Shown here: positions 16,669-25,710 of the stretch, piece by piece
How positions within the stretch are numbered: position 1 is the stretch's first letter
Layout: the number at the start of each line of letters is the position of its first letter
Assembly: GCA_023515795.1 (NCBI GenBank)
Contig: JALGPX010000128.1
Location: forward strand, 1-30,198
DNA from: Amoeboaphelidium occidentale
Taxonomy: Eukaryota; Aphelidiomycota; Aphelidea
Direction: 5' to 3'
DNA length: 30,198 bases
Notes under the pieces: model-generated
What the model was told of the DNA's origin: nothing
The model's input: the letters and a program-made list of their open reading frames with translations, nothing else
The model's database searches: none
Translations under genes and position numbers: made by a program

Positions 16669-18222
16669 TTAAATGAATTTCTTGGACTTCTGAGAGCTAC
16701 CAGAGGCCAAAGCTCTTATTGCATACAAAACCACTGCTGCTACTGCGACCACAATTAACGCTAGAATAGCATTAGAGGTTGTAAACAATGAAGACTCGTT
16801 CAAAACATCTGGCATTGGTTTCTCTGACTTCTCCTCCAAAAGAACATGCGTCTTTTCTTGTACTCTTGTAACAGTCGCCGATAAGTCTCTTATAGCATTT
16901 TTAATTCCCTCCAAATCTGACTTTACACCTTTTAGCTCTGCGGAAACTGCATCAATCTTTGTTTCAATACGCCTCATCTCGATGCCTCTTTCATGGTCAT
17001 CTGCTGATCTGCCCGGAGCTGATCCCGAGTTAGCTGAAGCCTTTTGTAAATTATCCACATGCATGGCCAGCTCATGAACATTGTCCAATATTTTCATTTG
17101 AATCTCGTGAATTTCTTTGTAGTTTAAATGCTCTCCTTGACCATACTTCTGATCATGATGGAACATAACATCTTCAAGTTCTTTCTCTCGCAACTCCTCA
17201 ACTTTATGATGAATTTTCTCAAACTCTTGTCTGTCTTTTTCATCAATTTTTGGTTCTGGTGGTAAATCCTTCGGAGCCTCTGCATCATCGTAAATCTTGT
17301 ACACATCAACTGAGATCAAGTCATGGTCATCAGCCATATATCCAGTAGATGCGGAAAAGCCAAAGTAGTAATCAGTAGGAAGTTTTAAATCAGAAACTGA
17401 GAAGCAAAGATGATATTCGTGACCATTTTTGTCATGATCCAAGTAAACTTTCAAAGTATTCTTTGCGTAAACAATTTTTACATGCAACGGGTGTGGAACA
17501 TTCCTGTAATTAGAAAAGCATCCTCCTATTTGATTATTCAGAGGATCAGGCATCTGAGTAAACAGTTTAGTGTTGTCGTTCATCATTCCGTAGATGTATG
17601 GCATGTTTCGCTTCAAAAGGTTAAACAATAACCTCTCCGTAAAAGCCCACCTTATTTTCCCTTTCATCGAATGTATCAAATACAATCGCTAATCCGTCCC
17701 ACGTATCTGAAGAACCATAAGCTGGTCCAAGTCGAACTCCCAAATGATCGTTGATTCTTACGTTCCTGTCAACCTGTAGCGAAGTTGAAACACCGGGCTC
17801 TTTTGTGTACCAGAAAGCCATACCGTTACCACCAACTGACCTAAGCTATAAGTCTCACTTTTAGAAGGATGCTGACCCTTTTCCATTAACACTGAACACA
17901 GCGTGCACAGCCCATTCTTGATTCTCATTCTTACGCTTAGCCCAGATCGAACCTTTCGCATTCGGAATAGACGGACACAGTCTTAAGTAATATTCCGAAA
18001 CCAGAACAGCTAAAAGGTAAGCCTAAGCTACACTTCATAAGTTGTACCTCCGTAATAGTCGTAAAACGGAAGCGTTTCATTGTCCATGTAGAAATAAGGC
18101 CGTTTCATAGCTAGTTTGTAATCATGCCTCGTCTTTAGCTCGTTTAACGGGTCTAATGAGGTTTTGGCTGGCGTAATTGCCACTGCAAGCAGAAGCGCAG
18201 AGAGTAAAGTCGTCGTTACCAT
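16669..18222 (-). CDS. L-type lectin cargo receptor, EMP47/ERGIC-53 family
   Basis: Glycoprotein cargo receptor cycling between ER and Golgi. Four exons on the minus strand (18048..18222, 17877..18009, 17651..17840, 16669..17610) with introns of 38, 36 and 40 nt give 479 residues with consistent phase. Signal peptide 1-21, then the lectin domain with SIPNAKGSIWAKRK, GGNGMAFWYTKEPG, GSSDTWDGLAIVFDTFD and PHPLHVKIVYAKNTLKV. A long coiled-coil stalk follows (VEELREKELEDVMF; KIDAVSAELKGVKSDLEGI), then a membrane helix (ILALIVVAVAAVVLYAI) and the tail KSKKFI. That tail has a dilysine KKxx COPI retrieval signal, almost the KKFF of ERGIC-53. Between WYTKEPG and GPAYGSSD lie about 20 extra residues (VSTSLQVDRNVRINDHLGVR) not expected in the family. 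They may be a loop insertion or an unspliced segment. Confidence 0.93.
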
Positions 18223-18287
18223 TCCCGTTTCAACTTGCTCAAAAAGTTTGCAAATCGACTGTATACAATTCAGCAATCGCGCATTTA

Positions 18288-20495
18288 TTACACAACTCGT
18301 GTTTTAGATATCATTGAGACGTCACTAGACATTTTTGAAGAGACAATTATGAATTTCTTGGTTGATAACACTTTTGCGCCAAACCATTTGCCAACGCCGC
18401 GGTAACATTTGTTATTGATTAACACTGTTCCATGCTCTGAATTAGAGAGAGGCTCGCCCTTTATCAACCCAAAAGCATCATCAACTACGAAAGAACCTGG
18501 AAAGCCAAGCCAAGACGAAGTTTGAGAACCGTGCATTTCATCTACTAACTCCAACCTGTTTGAATTCAATTTGTATAGACTTATCGTGCCTTCATTCCAT
18601 CTTCCTTTAGGCAACCGGAATATATCACCATCATTCCCGTTATAAAATTGTGCTTTCTTTATAGATGATATGTAAATATGATTATTGTACGCAACAATAT
18701 CCAAACCAAAATATTGATGGTCTTTCTTTTGCAAAGATCCTATTAAAGCCCCATCCTGTGTAAATAAATAAACAGCATTCTCTCTTTGAGAAGAAATGAG
18801 AAATTTTCCTTCGCTAAAGTCAAGCGAACTTCCGAATAAACCATTGAACTGTGGTTTCGGAGGATAGATGATCAACGAGGCTTCATTCCAGTTGATCACC
18901 ATGCGATTTCTTTGCCTTGATGAGAAATAGATTGAAATTAGTCCAGCATGTTTGATTCCTTGCACGGTTGCAAATGAATTACCAATAATTAAATCTGGTA
19001 CTCCATCGCCGTTTACATCTTTTGCTTTTAACAAATGACCAAAGCGAACCATATTGCCTGATGCCCCATCAATAGTTACATCAGCATTTTTTGAATTGAG
19101 TAAGGATGTTCCATTGAAAGGCCCGAAAAGTATGTAAACTCTCCCGCTGTATTCCAAAGTCTTGGCTCCAAAGGAGGGCGCTGAAACGACAAGATCATCA
19201 AACCCATCATCATTGAAATCGATGAATAGTACTTGTTCGCCAAATCTTGACATCGCTTCATGGCTCTCAATTGTTAGAAATGCTTCCATGTTTTCTCCGA
19301 GATGGTACATACCTACTCCACCTTCCTGAACTTCTTTACCAGTAAAATAAGGATTTCCAATAGCAAGCATATTTCCATTAATAGCTGTAACATGTCCTAC
19401 ATTCTTCAGAATTTTTACATCAACGTCTTTAGATACATCAACACAGTTTTGCGTAAACTCAGAAGAAATATCCAGACTGTTTTGAATCTCTGAGACAATG
19501 TTACGATTAGATCTGCTCCATGAAACAAATTCATTTACCAGTTTGGAACGATCAGAAACAGTTTGAAACTCCATTTCTGTAAAGTTCTGGGTGGTTTGAA
19601 AGTCCATGTTCCTATCAAAGTCTTTATAGATTTTGCAGTTGTCTAATGCAACTCTCCCCTCTGTATTATCTAATGAACTCTGGACATCCCGCCAGCAATA
19701 AGAAACAGAGGCGGCCATATCCATCAAGCCTCCGTGATAATAATCATATGCATGTAAAATCAAAGCAGGAGATTTTGCTGCGATAATTGCGTTCAGAAGC
19801 TTCCCAAAATTCTTCAGAAACTGCGTGCCTATGTAACCAATACCCATACATTGGACAAGATCTCTGCTTGAGACGCTGTAATTCATGGAGCTAAAGATTG
19901 TTTGAACATCCTCCAGAGGTACATTCCATTTGTACCCAATTCCGGCAGCAGGCTGACTAAGAATATGCCCACGAACAAACTCTGTTCCAACGTCAGCAGC
20001 AGTATGGGCTTTTTGATAGTCACCACCAAAGTCGAGAAAGCTAAGAAACCTGATAAACCCGAAAGCGGTAGGGTTCATAGAATGCCAAGATATGTCGGCA
20101 ACACTATGTGAGACCACTCCGTATAGGAAAGCAGCTAAATCTTCTTTGCCTACCAACGAAACACCAAATATTTTCTGGTTCAGGTCATCAGCATGATCTT
20201 GTATCGAATGATAATGTTTCAACGCAGCGTGCGTAAAACCAGGCCAGTGTGCAGCTTCAGACTCATTGGCCTTATGCCGGCAATTGTAGCCGAAATCGGG
20301 AAAGAATGAACCTGCTTGTAATGAGCTTTTAAGAGACAGCGTCGATAAAGCAGATGAAACATCCGCCTTCCCATTCGCTTGAAGCTGTTCCAAAATACGT
20401 GTAGCCTCTACAGAAGTTCCAACATGAACTGTCAACCCGCAGGCTTCTGCAGTTAAACTAAAAGCACCTAATGCGAGAAGTGTTACAATAAACAT
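18288..20495 (-). CDS. Secreted GPI-specific phospholipase D-like protein
   Basis: A 735-residue protein with a signal peptide (MFIVTLLALGAFSLTAEAC). The N-terminal zinc-dependent phospholipase C/D fold spans about 19-240, with conserved His and Asp clusters (FPDFGYNC, then HYHSIQDHADDL and VVSHSVADISWHSM). An FG-GAP beta-propeller follows at about 370-735, with calcium loops DFNDDGFDDLVVSAPS and DVNGDGVPDLIIGNS. This is the GPLD1 domain order; human GPLD1 is about 840 residues. The enzyme cleaves GPI anchors and releases surface proteins. The family is familiar in animals and some protists and patchy in fungi. It lies 65 bp upstream of the EMP47-type lectin gene on the same strand. No intron is seen. 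Confidence 0.92.
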   Translation of the reverse strand: MFIVTLLALGAFSLTAEACGLTVHVGTSVEATRILEQLQANGKADVSSALSTLSLKSSLQAGSFFPDFGYNCRHKANESEAAHWPGFTHAALKHYHSIQDHADDLNQKIFGVSLVGKEDLAAFLYGVVSHSVADISWHSMNPTAFGFIRFLSFLDFGGDYQKAHTAADVGTEFVRGHILSQPAAGIGYKWNVPLEDVQTIFSSMNYSVSSRDLVQCMGIGYIGTQFLKNFGKLLNAIIAAKSPALILHAYDYYHGGLMDMAASVSYCWRDVQSSLDNTEGRVALDNCKIYKDFDRNMDFQTTQNFTEMEFQTVSDRSKLVNEFVSWSRSNRNIVSEIQNSLDISSEFTQNCVDVSKDVDVKILKNVGHVTAINGNMLAIGNPYFTGKEVQEGGVGMYHLGENMEAFLTIESHEAMSRFGEQVLFIDFNDDGFDDLVVSAPSFGAKTLEYSGRVYILFGPFNGTSLLNSKNADVTIDGASGNMVRFGHLLKAKDVNGDGVPDLIIGNSFATVQGIKHAGLISIYFSSRQRNRMVINWNEASLIIYPPKPQFNGLFGSSLDFSEGKFLISSQRENAVYLFTQDGALIGSLQKKDHQYFGLDIVAYNNHIYISSIKKAQFYNGNDGDIFRLPKGRWNEGTISLYKLNSNRLELVDEMHGSQTSSWLGFPGSFVVDDAFGLIKGEPLSNSEHGTVLINNKCYRGVGKWFGAKVLSTKKFIIVSSKMSSDVSMISKTRVV

Positions 20496-20575
20496 TCTGC
20501 ATTAAATTTGAAACGCGCCAGATTTAAAAACCCAGAAAAGCGCAATTTGCTTTTACACCCATAGTTTCAGTTACT

Positions 20576-21994
20576 TTATTGGATTTGCCCAAAGACACGA
20601 TTATGTCTGCAAATAGAAGGTCCATGTTCTTCATAATCAGCTTTCGTGTGACAGTAAGAATAGAATTCATTCTAAAAATGTTATTAAACCCTTCAATAAG
20701 AACTTACCGTGCTTGCCAAAATACTTCCACCATACCAAACAGCATAACGCTGCTTCTTGTGTGACACAACATTGACTTCTACTGGCTTGGATTTCATTTT
20801 GCCACCACTCAGTTCTTCAGATCTCTTCAAACGCATGTCAGCCAGCTTTTTGACATCTCTTTGCAGACGTCTACCAAAGTCCTTGTACATTGTAGAACCA
20901 CCAGACAATACGATATTCTTGTAGAGACCTCTACGTGTGTCGATAGGACTTGTCTGGATGACATTATCGACAACATCTGGAAGTGGAGTCAGGAAGTCTG
21001 ATGAAGCAATCTCAGGACTGAAGAAAATTTCTGGCCCCAAGAAACGCTCATAACCAACATCAACTTCGTAAGGCTTCTTTGTCACAGAATGGTTACCGAG
21101 ATACTTTTTAAAGTATTTCTCAGGCTCAGAATCATACTTCTTGAATTCCTTCACAATATCAGGACAAACGTAACTGTACATTTCCTTGATACGCTTAGCA
21201 ACTTCAAGAGACTCTTCAGGTGGAATAGAATTTTCACGCTCCCTTAACAGTTGCTGCACAAAGTATGTAATATCCCTTCCAGCAATAGGAATGTGTTTGA
21301 TACTTGAACCAATAACGTAACCATCAGCAACAGGAATAACATGAGTAACACCATCACCAGAGTCTACCACGGTACCAGTAAGAGTCTGATCAGTTACACC
21401 AGTCGAAGCCCATGAAGCAGCCAATGCCAACACAGCCTGAACAGCAATGTACATACCAGGAACATTAAAACTCTCAAAGAAGATCTCAGCAGTGTATTCT
21501 CTGTTCTCAGGCGCATTAAGAGGAGGCTCAGTCAACAAAAAGTAATGATCTTCTGGTTCGCATCGCATGTACTTAAAAATCGACTGTTCCCAGTAGCGCT
21601 CCATCAAATCCCAATTATCAATTTGACCATGTCTAATTGGGTAGTTAAGAGAGTAAGTCTTCTGGTAAGCAAAAGCTTCGTCGCCGATATAAAAATCCAA
21701 GTCTTCGATACCTTCACAAAAGTTAACCAACTGTAATAAAACACAAAGGCAGAACCTTTCTTATTGACAGAAGATTGCCCACCGACTCTTCCGGAGAATC
21801 CTGAAGTGGATGCAGACGGTGCTTCTCTAGTTGCAATAGCAGAAGGAATAATGAACTGAGGATCATTGTTTCCGGCATAACCCATTTTGGTGTAGCTAAA
21901 CAGAGTGCGAAAGTTAATAAGTTCCTAAAGAGGGAGCAGAGCTAAAGTGTTACCCTGTGCCATTGTCGATAACGACGGGTGGAAGGCGGGTCAT
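20576..21994 (-). CDS. ARP3: Actin-related protein 3 of the Arp2/3 complex
   Basis: Nucleates branched actin filaments for endocytic patches and motility. Four exons on the minus strand: 21954..21994, 21769..21895, 20708..21730 and 20576..20671. The introns are 58, 38 and 36 nt and the product is 428 residues (yeast 449, human 418). Exon 1 and the start of exon 2 rebuild the ATP-binding signature [19 protein letters not shown]. The core has [31 protein letters not shown]-type phosphate loop ([13 protein letters not shown]) and [12 protein letters not shown]. The last exon supplies [17 protein letters not shown] and [10 protein letters not shown]. The 38-nt intron starts GTCAAT; an alternative donor 18 nt upstream would remove six residues from a variable loop. 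It is divergent from GET2. Confidence 0.97.
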
Positions 21995-22068
21995 TTGAAT
22001 TTCGTTTGAATCGCCGTAGCAAAATGAGGCGTAGTGGAATTTGTCTGCGTCGAAACAGCCGATCAGAA
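21995..22068. promoter_or_regulatory. 74-bp divergent promoter of ARP3 and GET2
   Basis: Only 74 bp separates the ARP3 ATG (21994, minus) from the GET2 ATG chosen here (22069, plus). An alternative in-frame GET2 ATG at 22024 would leave 29 bp. No TATA box is visible. Confidence 0.5.
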
Positions 22069-23016
22069 ATGGAATCAGAAAAGCTTTCAGCAGAAGAGCT
22101 CAGGGAACGCAGACGCCAAAAGATTTTAAACTCCGGAAAGAACAGGCTGGATCGTATCTCAGCAACGCTTCAGAAGGATATCAAAGATATTGATGATTCT
22201 TCTATTCCCAGAGCGGATAATCTTCCGGAAATGAAGCATTTTGATGGTAGCCTCTTGAAAACAGAAGGAAGTAGTGATGCTGCTGTTGCTAAGAAGTCTG
22301 ATATTCGTTTAAATGAAGAAAAGAAAGAGGGTGATGTTACTGAGGCTTTAATGTCTGATGTTCCTCCTATGCCAGAGGTTGAATTACCTGAAGAGGATGT
22401 TGTGGTAACAGAGAATGAGGGTTCTGGTTTCGATACATTGGCGATGGTTCTTTTGGCTGTTTTTGCGTTTGTTTGGACGTTTATGCGTTTGGCTGTGGAA
22501 CTTGGCTATGGAAGGCCGGTTGTTGTTTCAAGGCATTCGATCCTTTTGCACGGTTTTAAGTATCCTGGCCAATTACAAAAGAGTTCCTTTAAAACTCTTG
22601 CAGTAGAGGAAAGTACAGCTCTGTTTGAATTGGCTCTTAATCTTGACTTTAATCAAACTATGCATTTTTCTAGGCAGCTATATGCAGACAATGACTATCT
22701 TTCTTCTGTTCTGAAATATTGGCAGTATTGCTGGTTGGGTAACAGTATTAATGGAAATGGGGGTCCTGAAAGTCTATGTAATGTTGAAGAATGGGCACAA
22801 GGAGGTGTTTCTTTGTTAAAGTTATTTCTACTGGTAGAGTTGTTGCTAGTCATGACGGTAAGGGCCGGACTGTACAATAGCACAGATGGATTCCTAAAAA
22901 GGATAACAAGAAGAGTCACAGAAATGATGAATGACTTTGCTGTGTTCTTTGTCTCCTTTGTCACCGTGTCTTTGGTAGTGCCATTTGTGATCGGAATGGT
23001 GACGCCCTCTGAATAG
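22069..23016 (+). CDS. GET2: GET complex receptor subunit Get2
   Basis: ER-membrane receptor for the Get3 ATPase that delivers tail-anchored proteins. The cytosolic N terminus MESEKLSAEELRERRRQKIL carries the RERR Get3-binding motif at 12-15, the same distance from the start as in yeast Get2. This is why I prefer the ATG at 22069 over one at 22024. A long acidic linker follows. Three membrane helices lie at about 122-144 (TLAMVLLAVFAFVWTFMRLA), 246-264 (GVSLLKLFLLVELLLVMTV) and 290-311 (FAVFFVSFVTVSLVVPFVIG), matching the Get2/CAML topology. The protein has 315 residues and no intron. The overall sequence is divergent, as is usual for this family, so the call rests on the motif plus topology. 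Confidence 0.85.
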   Translation: MESEKLSAEELRERRRQKILNSGKNRLDRISATLQKDIKDIDDSSIPRADNLPEMKHFDGSLLKTEGSSDAAVAKKSDIRLNEEKKEGDVTEALMSDVPPMPEVELPEEDVVVTENEGSGFDTLAMVLLAVFAFVWTFMRLAVELGYGRPVVVSRHSILLHGFKYPGQLQKSSFKTLAVEESTALFELALNLDFNQTMHFSRQLYADNDYLSSVLKYWQYCWLGNSINGNGGPESLCNVEEWAQGGVSLLKLFLLVELLLVMTVRAGLYNSTDGFLKRITRRVTEMMNDFAVFFVSFVTVSLVVPFVIGMVTPSE

Positions 23017-23112
23017 ACTCATATGAAAAGTAAAACTTTTCTCTTTTGAAACTTTGACAATCGTTTCGATATTCTGTTTGAGCATGGGAAACTGTCTGTG
23101 GCTTATGAAACC

Positions 23113-23169
23113 TTGCGGCCGTCATGTGGTGCCGATCAATTTGCTTACGCTTAAAAATCGCCAGAATTA
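23113..23169 (+). promoter_or_regulatory. Near-identical promoter block shared by the Cys-rich genes (right)
   Basis: Inverted counterpart of 6451..6507, differing at two positions (C/T after GTGGTGC and T/A after TTACGC). It lies about 90-145 bp before the ATG at 23256. Weaker similarity continues leftward to about 23080, 65 bp past the GET2 stop. Confidence 0.5.
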
Positions 23170-23213
23170 CCCTTTTACAACTTTTCTGGAAAATCTAAAC
23201 AATCCAATTAAAA

Positions 23214-23254
23214 GTACCTCTTTACGCGTATTACCTGTTCATCTAATTTTGTAG
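23214..23254 (+). other. Candidate 5'-leader intron of the right Cys-rich gene
   Basis: 41 nt beginning GTACCT, with a CTAAT branch-like site and a TTTTGTAG acceptor one base before the ATG. Same length and 3' half as the left copy (6367..6407), while the first 20 bases differ. Confidence 0.5.
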
Positions 23255-23255
23255 A

Positions 23256-23867
23256 ATGAAATTCTTGTCATTGATCGCATTCGCTGGTGTCGCTTTCGCT
23301 TGTGCTGAAGAGCAAAAGACTTACAACTCTAAGGATGTTCAAGAGCTTGGTGAGCTTTTCGGAAAATTCGAAATGATGGCTGCTGATGCTAAGGGAGAAA
23401 AGCGCAAGGACGCTTGTCTTTTGAACCTCTTTGGTGGTGACAAGAAGTCTTTTGTTTGTCCTTTGGGTCTCGAATCTGTTAATGGTGAATGCTTTGAGCC
23501 GTGCCAGGATGGTTTCAAGCCGTTGCACCAATTCTGTGTTCCAACTTCTCTTGTTGCAAACTCTCCTTTGATGCCTTACAAGCGTGAAGCTACCGCAGTC
23601 CACGCTGCTCTTGCATTTGCTGATTGCCCAGCTGCTTTGCCTTTCCGTTGTGGTTTCGTCTGCACTAAGGACAACACCAAGTGCACTGAGCTAACCACCA
23701 GTGTTGTTCAGTTGCTTATCACTTTGATTACCAAGTTGCAAAGCGGTGATTACCTTGGTGTCGCATTCGCTGCAAAGGACATCTATGACTTTGCTTCTGC
23801 ATTCCCACCTTGTGAGCAAGCAGCAGTTGCTGAAATTGTCACTGAGTACTTTAGAATCACTGTTTAA
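23256..23867 (+). CDS. Small secreted cysteine-rich protein (right copy)
   Basis: A 203-residue paralogue of the gene at 5754..6365, the same length and unknown family. The signal peptide and residues 1-52 are the same as the left copy, and so is the CPLG-x4-NGECFEPC module; both blocks are identical in DNA down to third codon positions. Codons 50-58 differ (DACLLNL here, DSCVHDI in the left copy). From residue 117 the proteins are only about 40% identical by my count (ADCPAALPFRCGFVCTKD, then VQLLITLITKLQSGD), while all cysteines are kept. The last ~15 codons are again almost identical. This pattern fits partial gene conversion between copies together with fast change of the C-terminal part. 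The LRR gene follows after 271 bp, as in the left arm. Confidence 0.9.
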   Translation: MKFLSLIAFAGVAFACAEEQKTYNSKDVQELGELFGKFEMMAADAKGEKRKDACLLNLFGGDKKSFVCPLGLESVNGECFEPCQDGFKPLHQFCVPTSLVANSPLMPYKREATAVHAALAFADCPAALPFRCGFVCTKDNTKCTELTTSVVQLLITLITKLQSGDYLGVAFAAKDIYDFASAFPPCEQAAVAEIVTEYFRITV

Positions 23868-24070
23868 GTGGTTTCTGACTGCTAAGGTCTCTGGTAAATA
23901 AAGAAAATGTAGTAATCTGATCGAATTGATACGAGAGCCTTACAAAACTAGCATAGTTTTCAACTTGATACGAACAGACTATCACACCCCAGAGCTTCCT
24001 GCATATTCCATGCCCTGTCTCGAACGTGACAATAAGCTGTAGTCTCTTTGAATAGAGTATTCGGTTTCAA

Positions 24071-24087
24071 ATCAAGCAGTTTCACGT
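24071..24087 (+). promoter_or_regulatory. Motif shared by both LRR-gene promoters (right)
   Basis: TCAAGCAGTTTCACGTG, ending 51 bp before the start codon at 24139; counterpart of 5607..5625. Contains the palindromic CACGTG. The left copy has two extra bases inside (CACACGTG). Confidence 0.45.
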
Positions 24088-24138
24088 GGTTAATCTCACG
24101 AGAATGAAGCTCCTTGATCGTCCAGTTTTCTAAGATTA

Positions 24139-25710
24139 ATGAAAACAAGCGTGTTATGCTCTGTTTCGGTATTGCTTCTTACTGCGTTTGTCCTCGCTGG
24201 TTCTGTTGGTACATCAAGACCATCGCCGCTGTTGCATCTTCCAGAAGAGATATGGACAAGTAACATTCTACCTAAAGTGCCAACAAAAAGTGCCGGCAAT
24301 TTGCGCATGGCAAACCAAAAGTTCTACCACACGGTGAATTCACGACTCAAAGACTTTTCTACTGTGGCTGAAGCGTGTGGCGAGTTAAGGGTCCAGGACC
24401 TTATCAAACAACAGTGCTCCACCGAATACAAAGAAGAAGCCTCGTTTGAAATTTATAATCAATCTCAAGCTGAATATGCCCGGGAATGTCTATGGGCTAC
24501 AAAGAATTGGGTTGAGACACTCGTTGAACCTCAAGCTATAAGATTAAAATTTGAACTCACTAATGCTAACCACACAGCTGACTTCCTTTTAGACAGATCT
24601 TTATTTGAGATCACCAGGAAAGTTCGGTTCAGTATAAAGCTATACGTCAGAAGATCAGGAAACCAATTGGATAAGGTGTTTCAGGCCATATCGACAAATC
24701 AATGCATCCAATCGGTGGATCTGGAGAAAAACGATATTAACGATAACCAGGCAACCGCGTTGGCAAACGCACTGTTAGATAATACCTCGCTTCAAGAACT
24801 TAATCTGTGGGACAATGAAATGGGTCCTAAAGGTGCGATTGCTGTAGCGGAAGCCCTAAAGACGCATCCTGCCCTCTTGACAATAAGTCTGCATAGCATC
24901 GATTTTGATGTCGAAGGCATAAAAGCTTTAGCTGAGACATTAAAATTTAATACAAAACTTCAAGAACTTTCATTGCAATCGATTGAAATTGATGATCAAG
25001 GTGCGAAAACATTAGCCGATGGATTGAGACATAATACGGCACTTCAATCTTTGGATCTAGATGGCAATGAGATTGGTACTGAAGGCGCAGAATATTTGGC
25101 AATAGCGTTAAACAGTTCGGCATTGATATCCCTGGACATAGGATACAATTTCATTGGCGGCAAAGGTATTAAAGCATTAATTAGCAATACGAAACTGCAG
25201 AAGTTGGATGCGTCTTACAATGGAATTGATGATCAAGGCGCAGAAGCTATTGCTGAGGCGTTGAAAACAAATTCTTGCGCTCAATCTCTGATGCTCATAG
25301 GAGGTGAACTTGGGCATTCAGGCTCAATAGCTATAGCTGAAGCGTTGAAACATGATACAGTGCTTTTGGAGCTGTACTTGTCCTCCAACGCAATTGAGGA
25401 CGAAGGCGCAAAAGCCTTCGCTGATATGTTGAAACAGAACAAAAAGCTTCAAAAACTTGATCTATCGGTCAATGAGATAAGCGATGCAGGCACAGAAGCT
25501 TTAGCCGAAGCGCTAAAACTTAATACTGCACTTATTGAGTTAGATCTTTTTGGTAACAGGGTTGGCAATCGAGGTGCGATTGCATTATCTAATGCATTGA
25601 AAACAAGTGCGATGCTTACGTCAATTGACCTCTGGAAAAACGAAATTCACCCCCATGTCGCTCAAGCATTAAAGCGAGACCTTGAAATTAAGAAGAAACT
25701 CTCTTTCTGA
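24139..25710 (+). CDS. Secreted F-box-like / RNase-inhibitor-type LRR protein (right copy)
   Basis: A 523-residue paralogue of the gene at 4537. Residues 1-20 (MKTSVLCSVSVLLLTAFVLA) are a signal peptide. Residues about 30-72 are F-box-like (LLHLPEEIWTSNILPKVPTK). A middle domain shares NSRLKDF, TVAEAC and a WVETLVEPQAI segment with the left copy. From about 195 to 510 there are eleven or so ~28-residue LRRs of the RNase-inhibitor type (for example LQELNLWDNEMGPKGAIAVA and LQKLDLSVNEISDAGTEALA). The left copy has about five, so repeats were gained or lost. Protein identity in the N-terminal half is about half, far below that of the neighbouring Cys-rich genes. A horseshoe LRR of this kind usually binds proteins; the ligand is unknown. 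Confidence 0.9.
   Translation: MKTSVLCSVSVLLLTAFVLAGSVGTSRPSPLLHLPEEIWTSNILPKVPTKSAGNLRMANQKFYHTVNSRLKDFSTVAEACGELRVQDLIKQQCSTEYKEEASFEIYNQSQAEYARECLWATKNWVETLVEPQAIRLKFELTNANHTADFLLDRSLFEITRKVRFSIKLYVRRSGNQLDKVFQAISTNQCIQSVDLEKNDINDNQATALANALLDNTSLQELNLWDNEMGPKGAIAVAEALKTHPALLTISLHSIDFDVEGIKALAETLKFNTKLQELSLQSIEIDDQGAKTLADGLRHNTALQSLDLDGNEIGTEGAEYLAIALNSSALISLDIGYNFIGGKGIKALISNTKLQKLDASYNGIDDQGAEAIAEALKTNSCAQSLMLIGGELGHSGSIAIAEALKHDTVLLELYLSSNAIEDEGAKAFADMLKQNKKLQKLDLSVNEISDAGTEALAEALKLNTALIELDLFGNRVGNRGAIALSNALKTSAMLTSIDLWKNEIHPHVAQALKRDLEIKKKLSF

Larger units (their letters stand above)
23080..25710 (+). repeat. Right arm of an inverted two-gene duplication
   Basis: Promoter block, Cys-rich gene, spacer and LRR gene in the same order as the left arm (4537..6540) but on the plus strand. 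The arm is longer mainly because the LRR gene has more repeats. Confidence 0.85.

Noticed and set aside
21979-22068. Longer GET2 N terminus (GTG at 21979 or ATG at 22024)
   Set aside because: Would put 15-30 extra residues before the RERR motif, unlike known Get2 proteins, and overlap the ARP3 start region.
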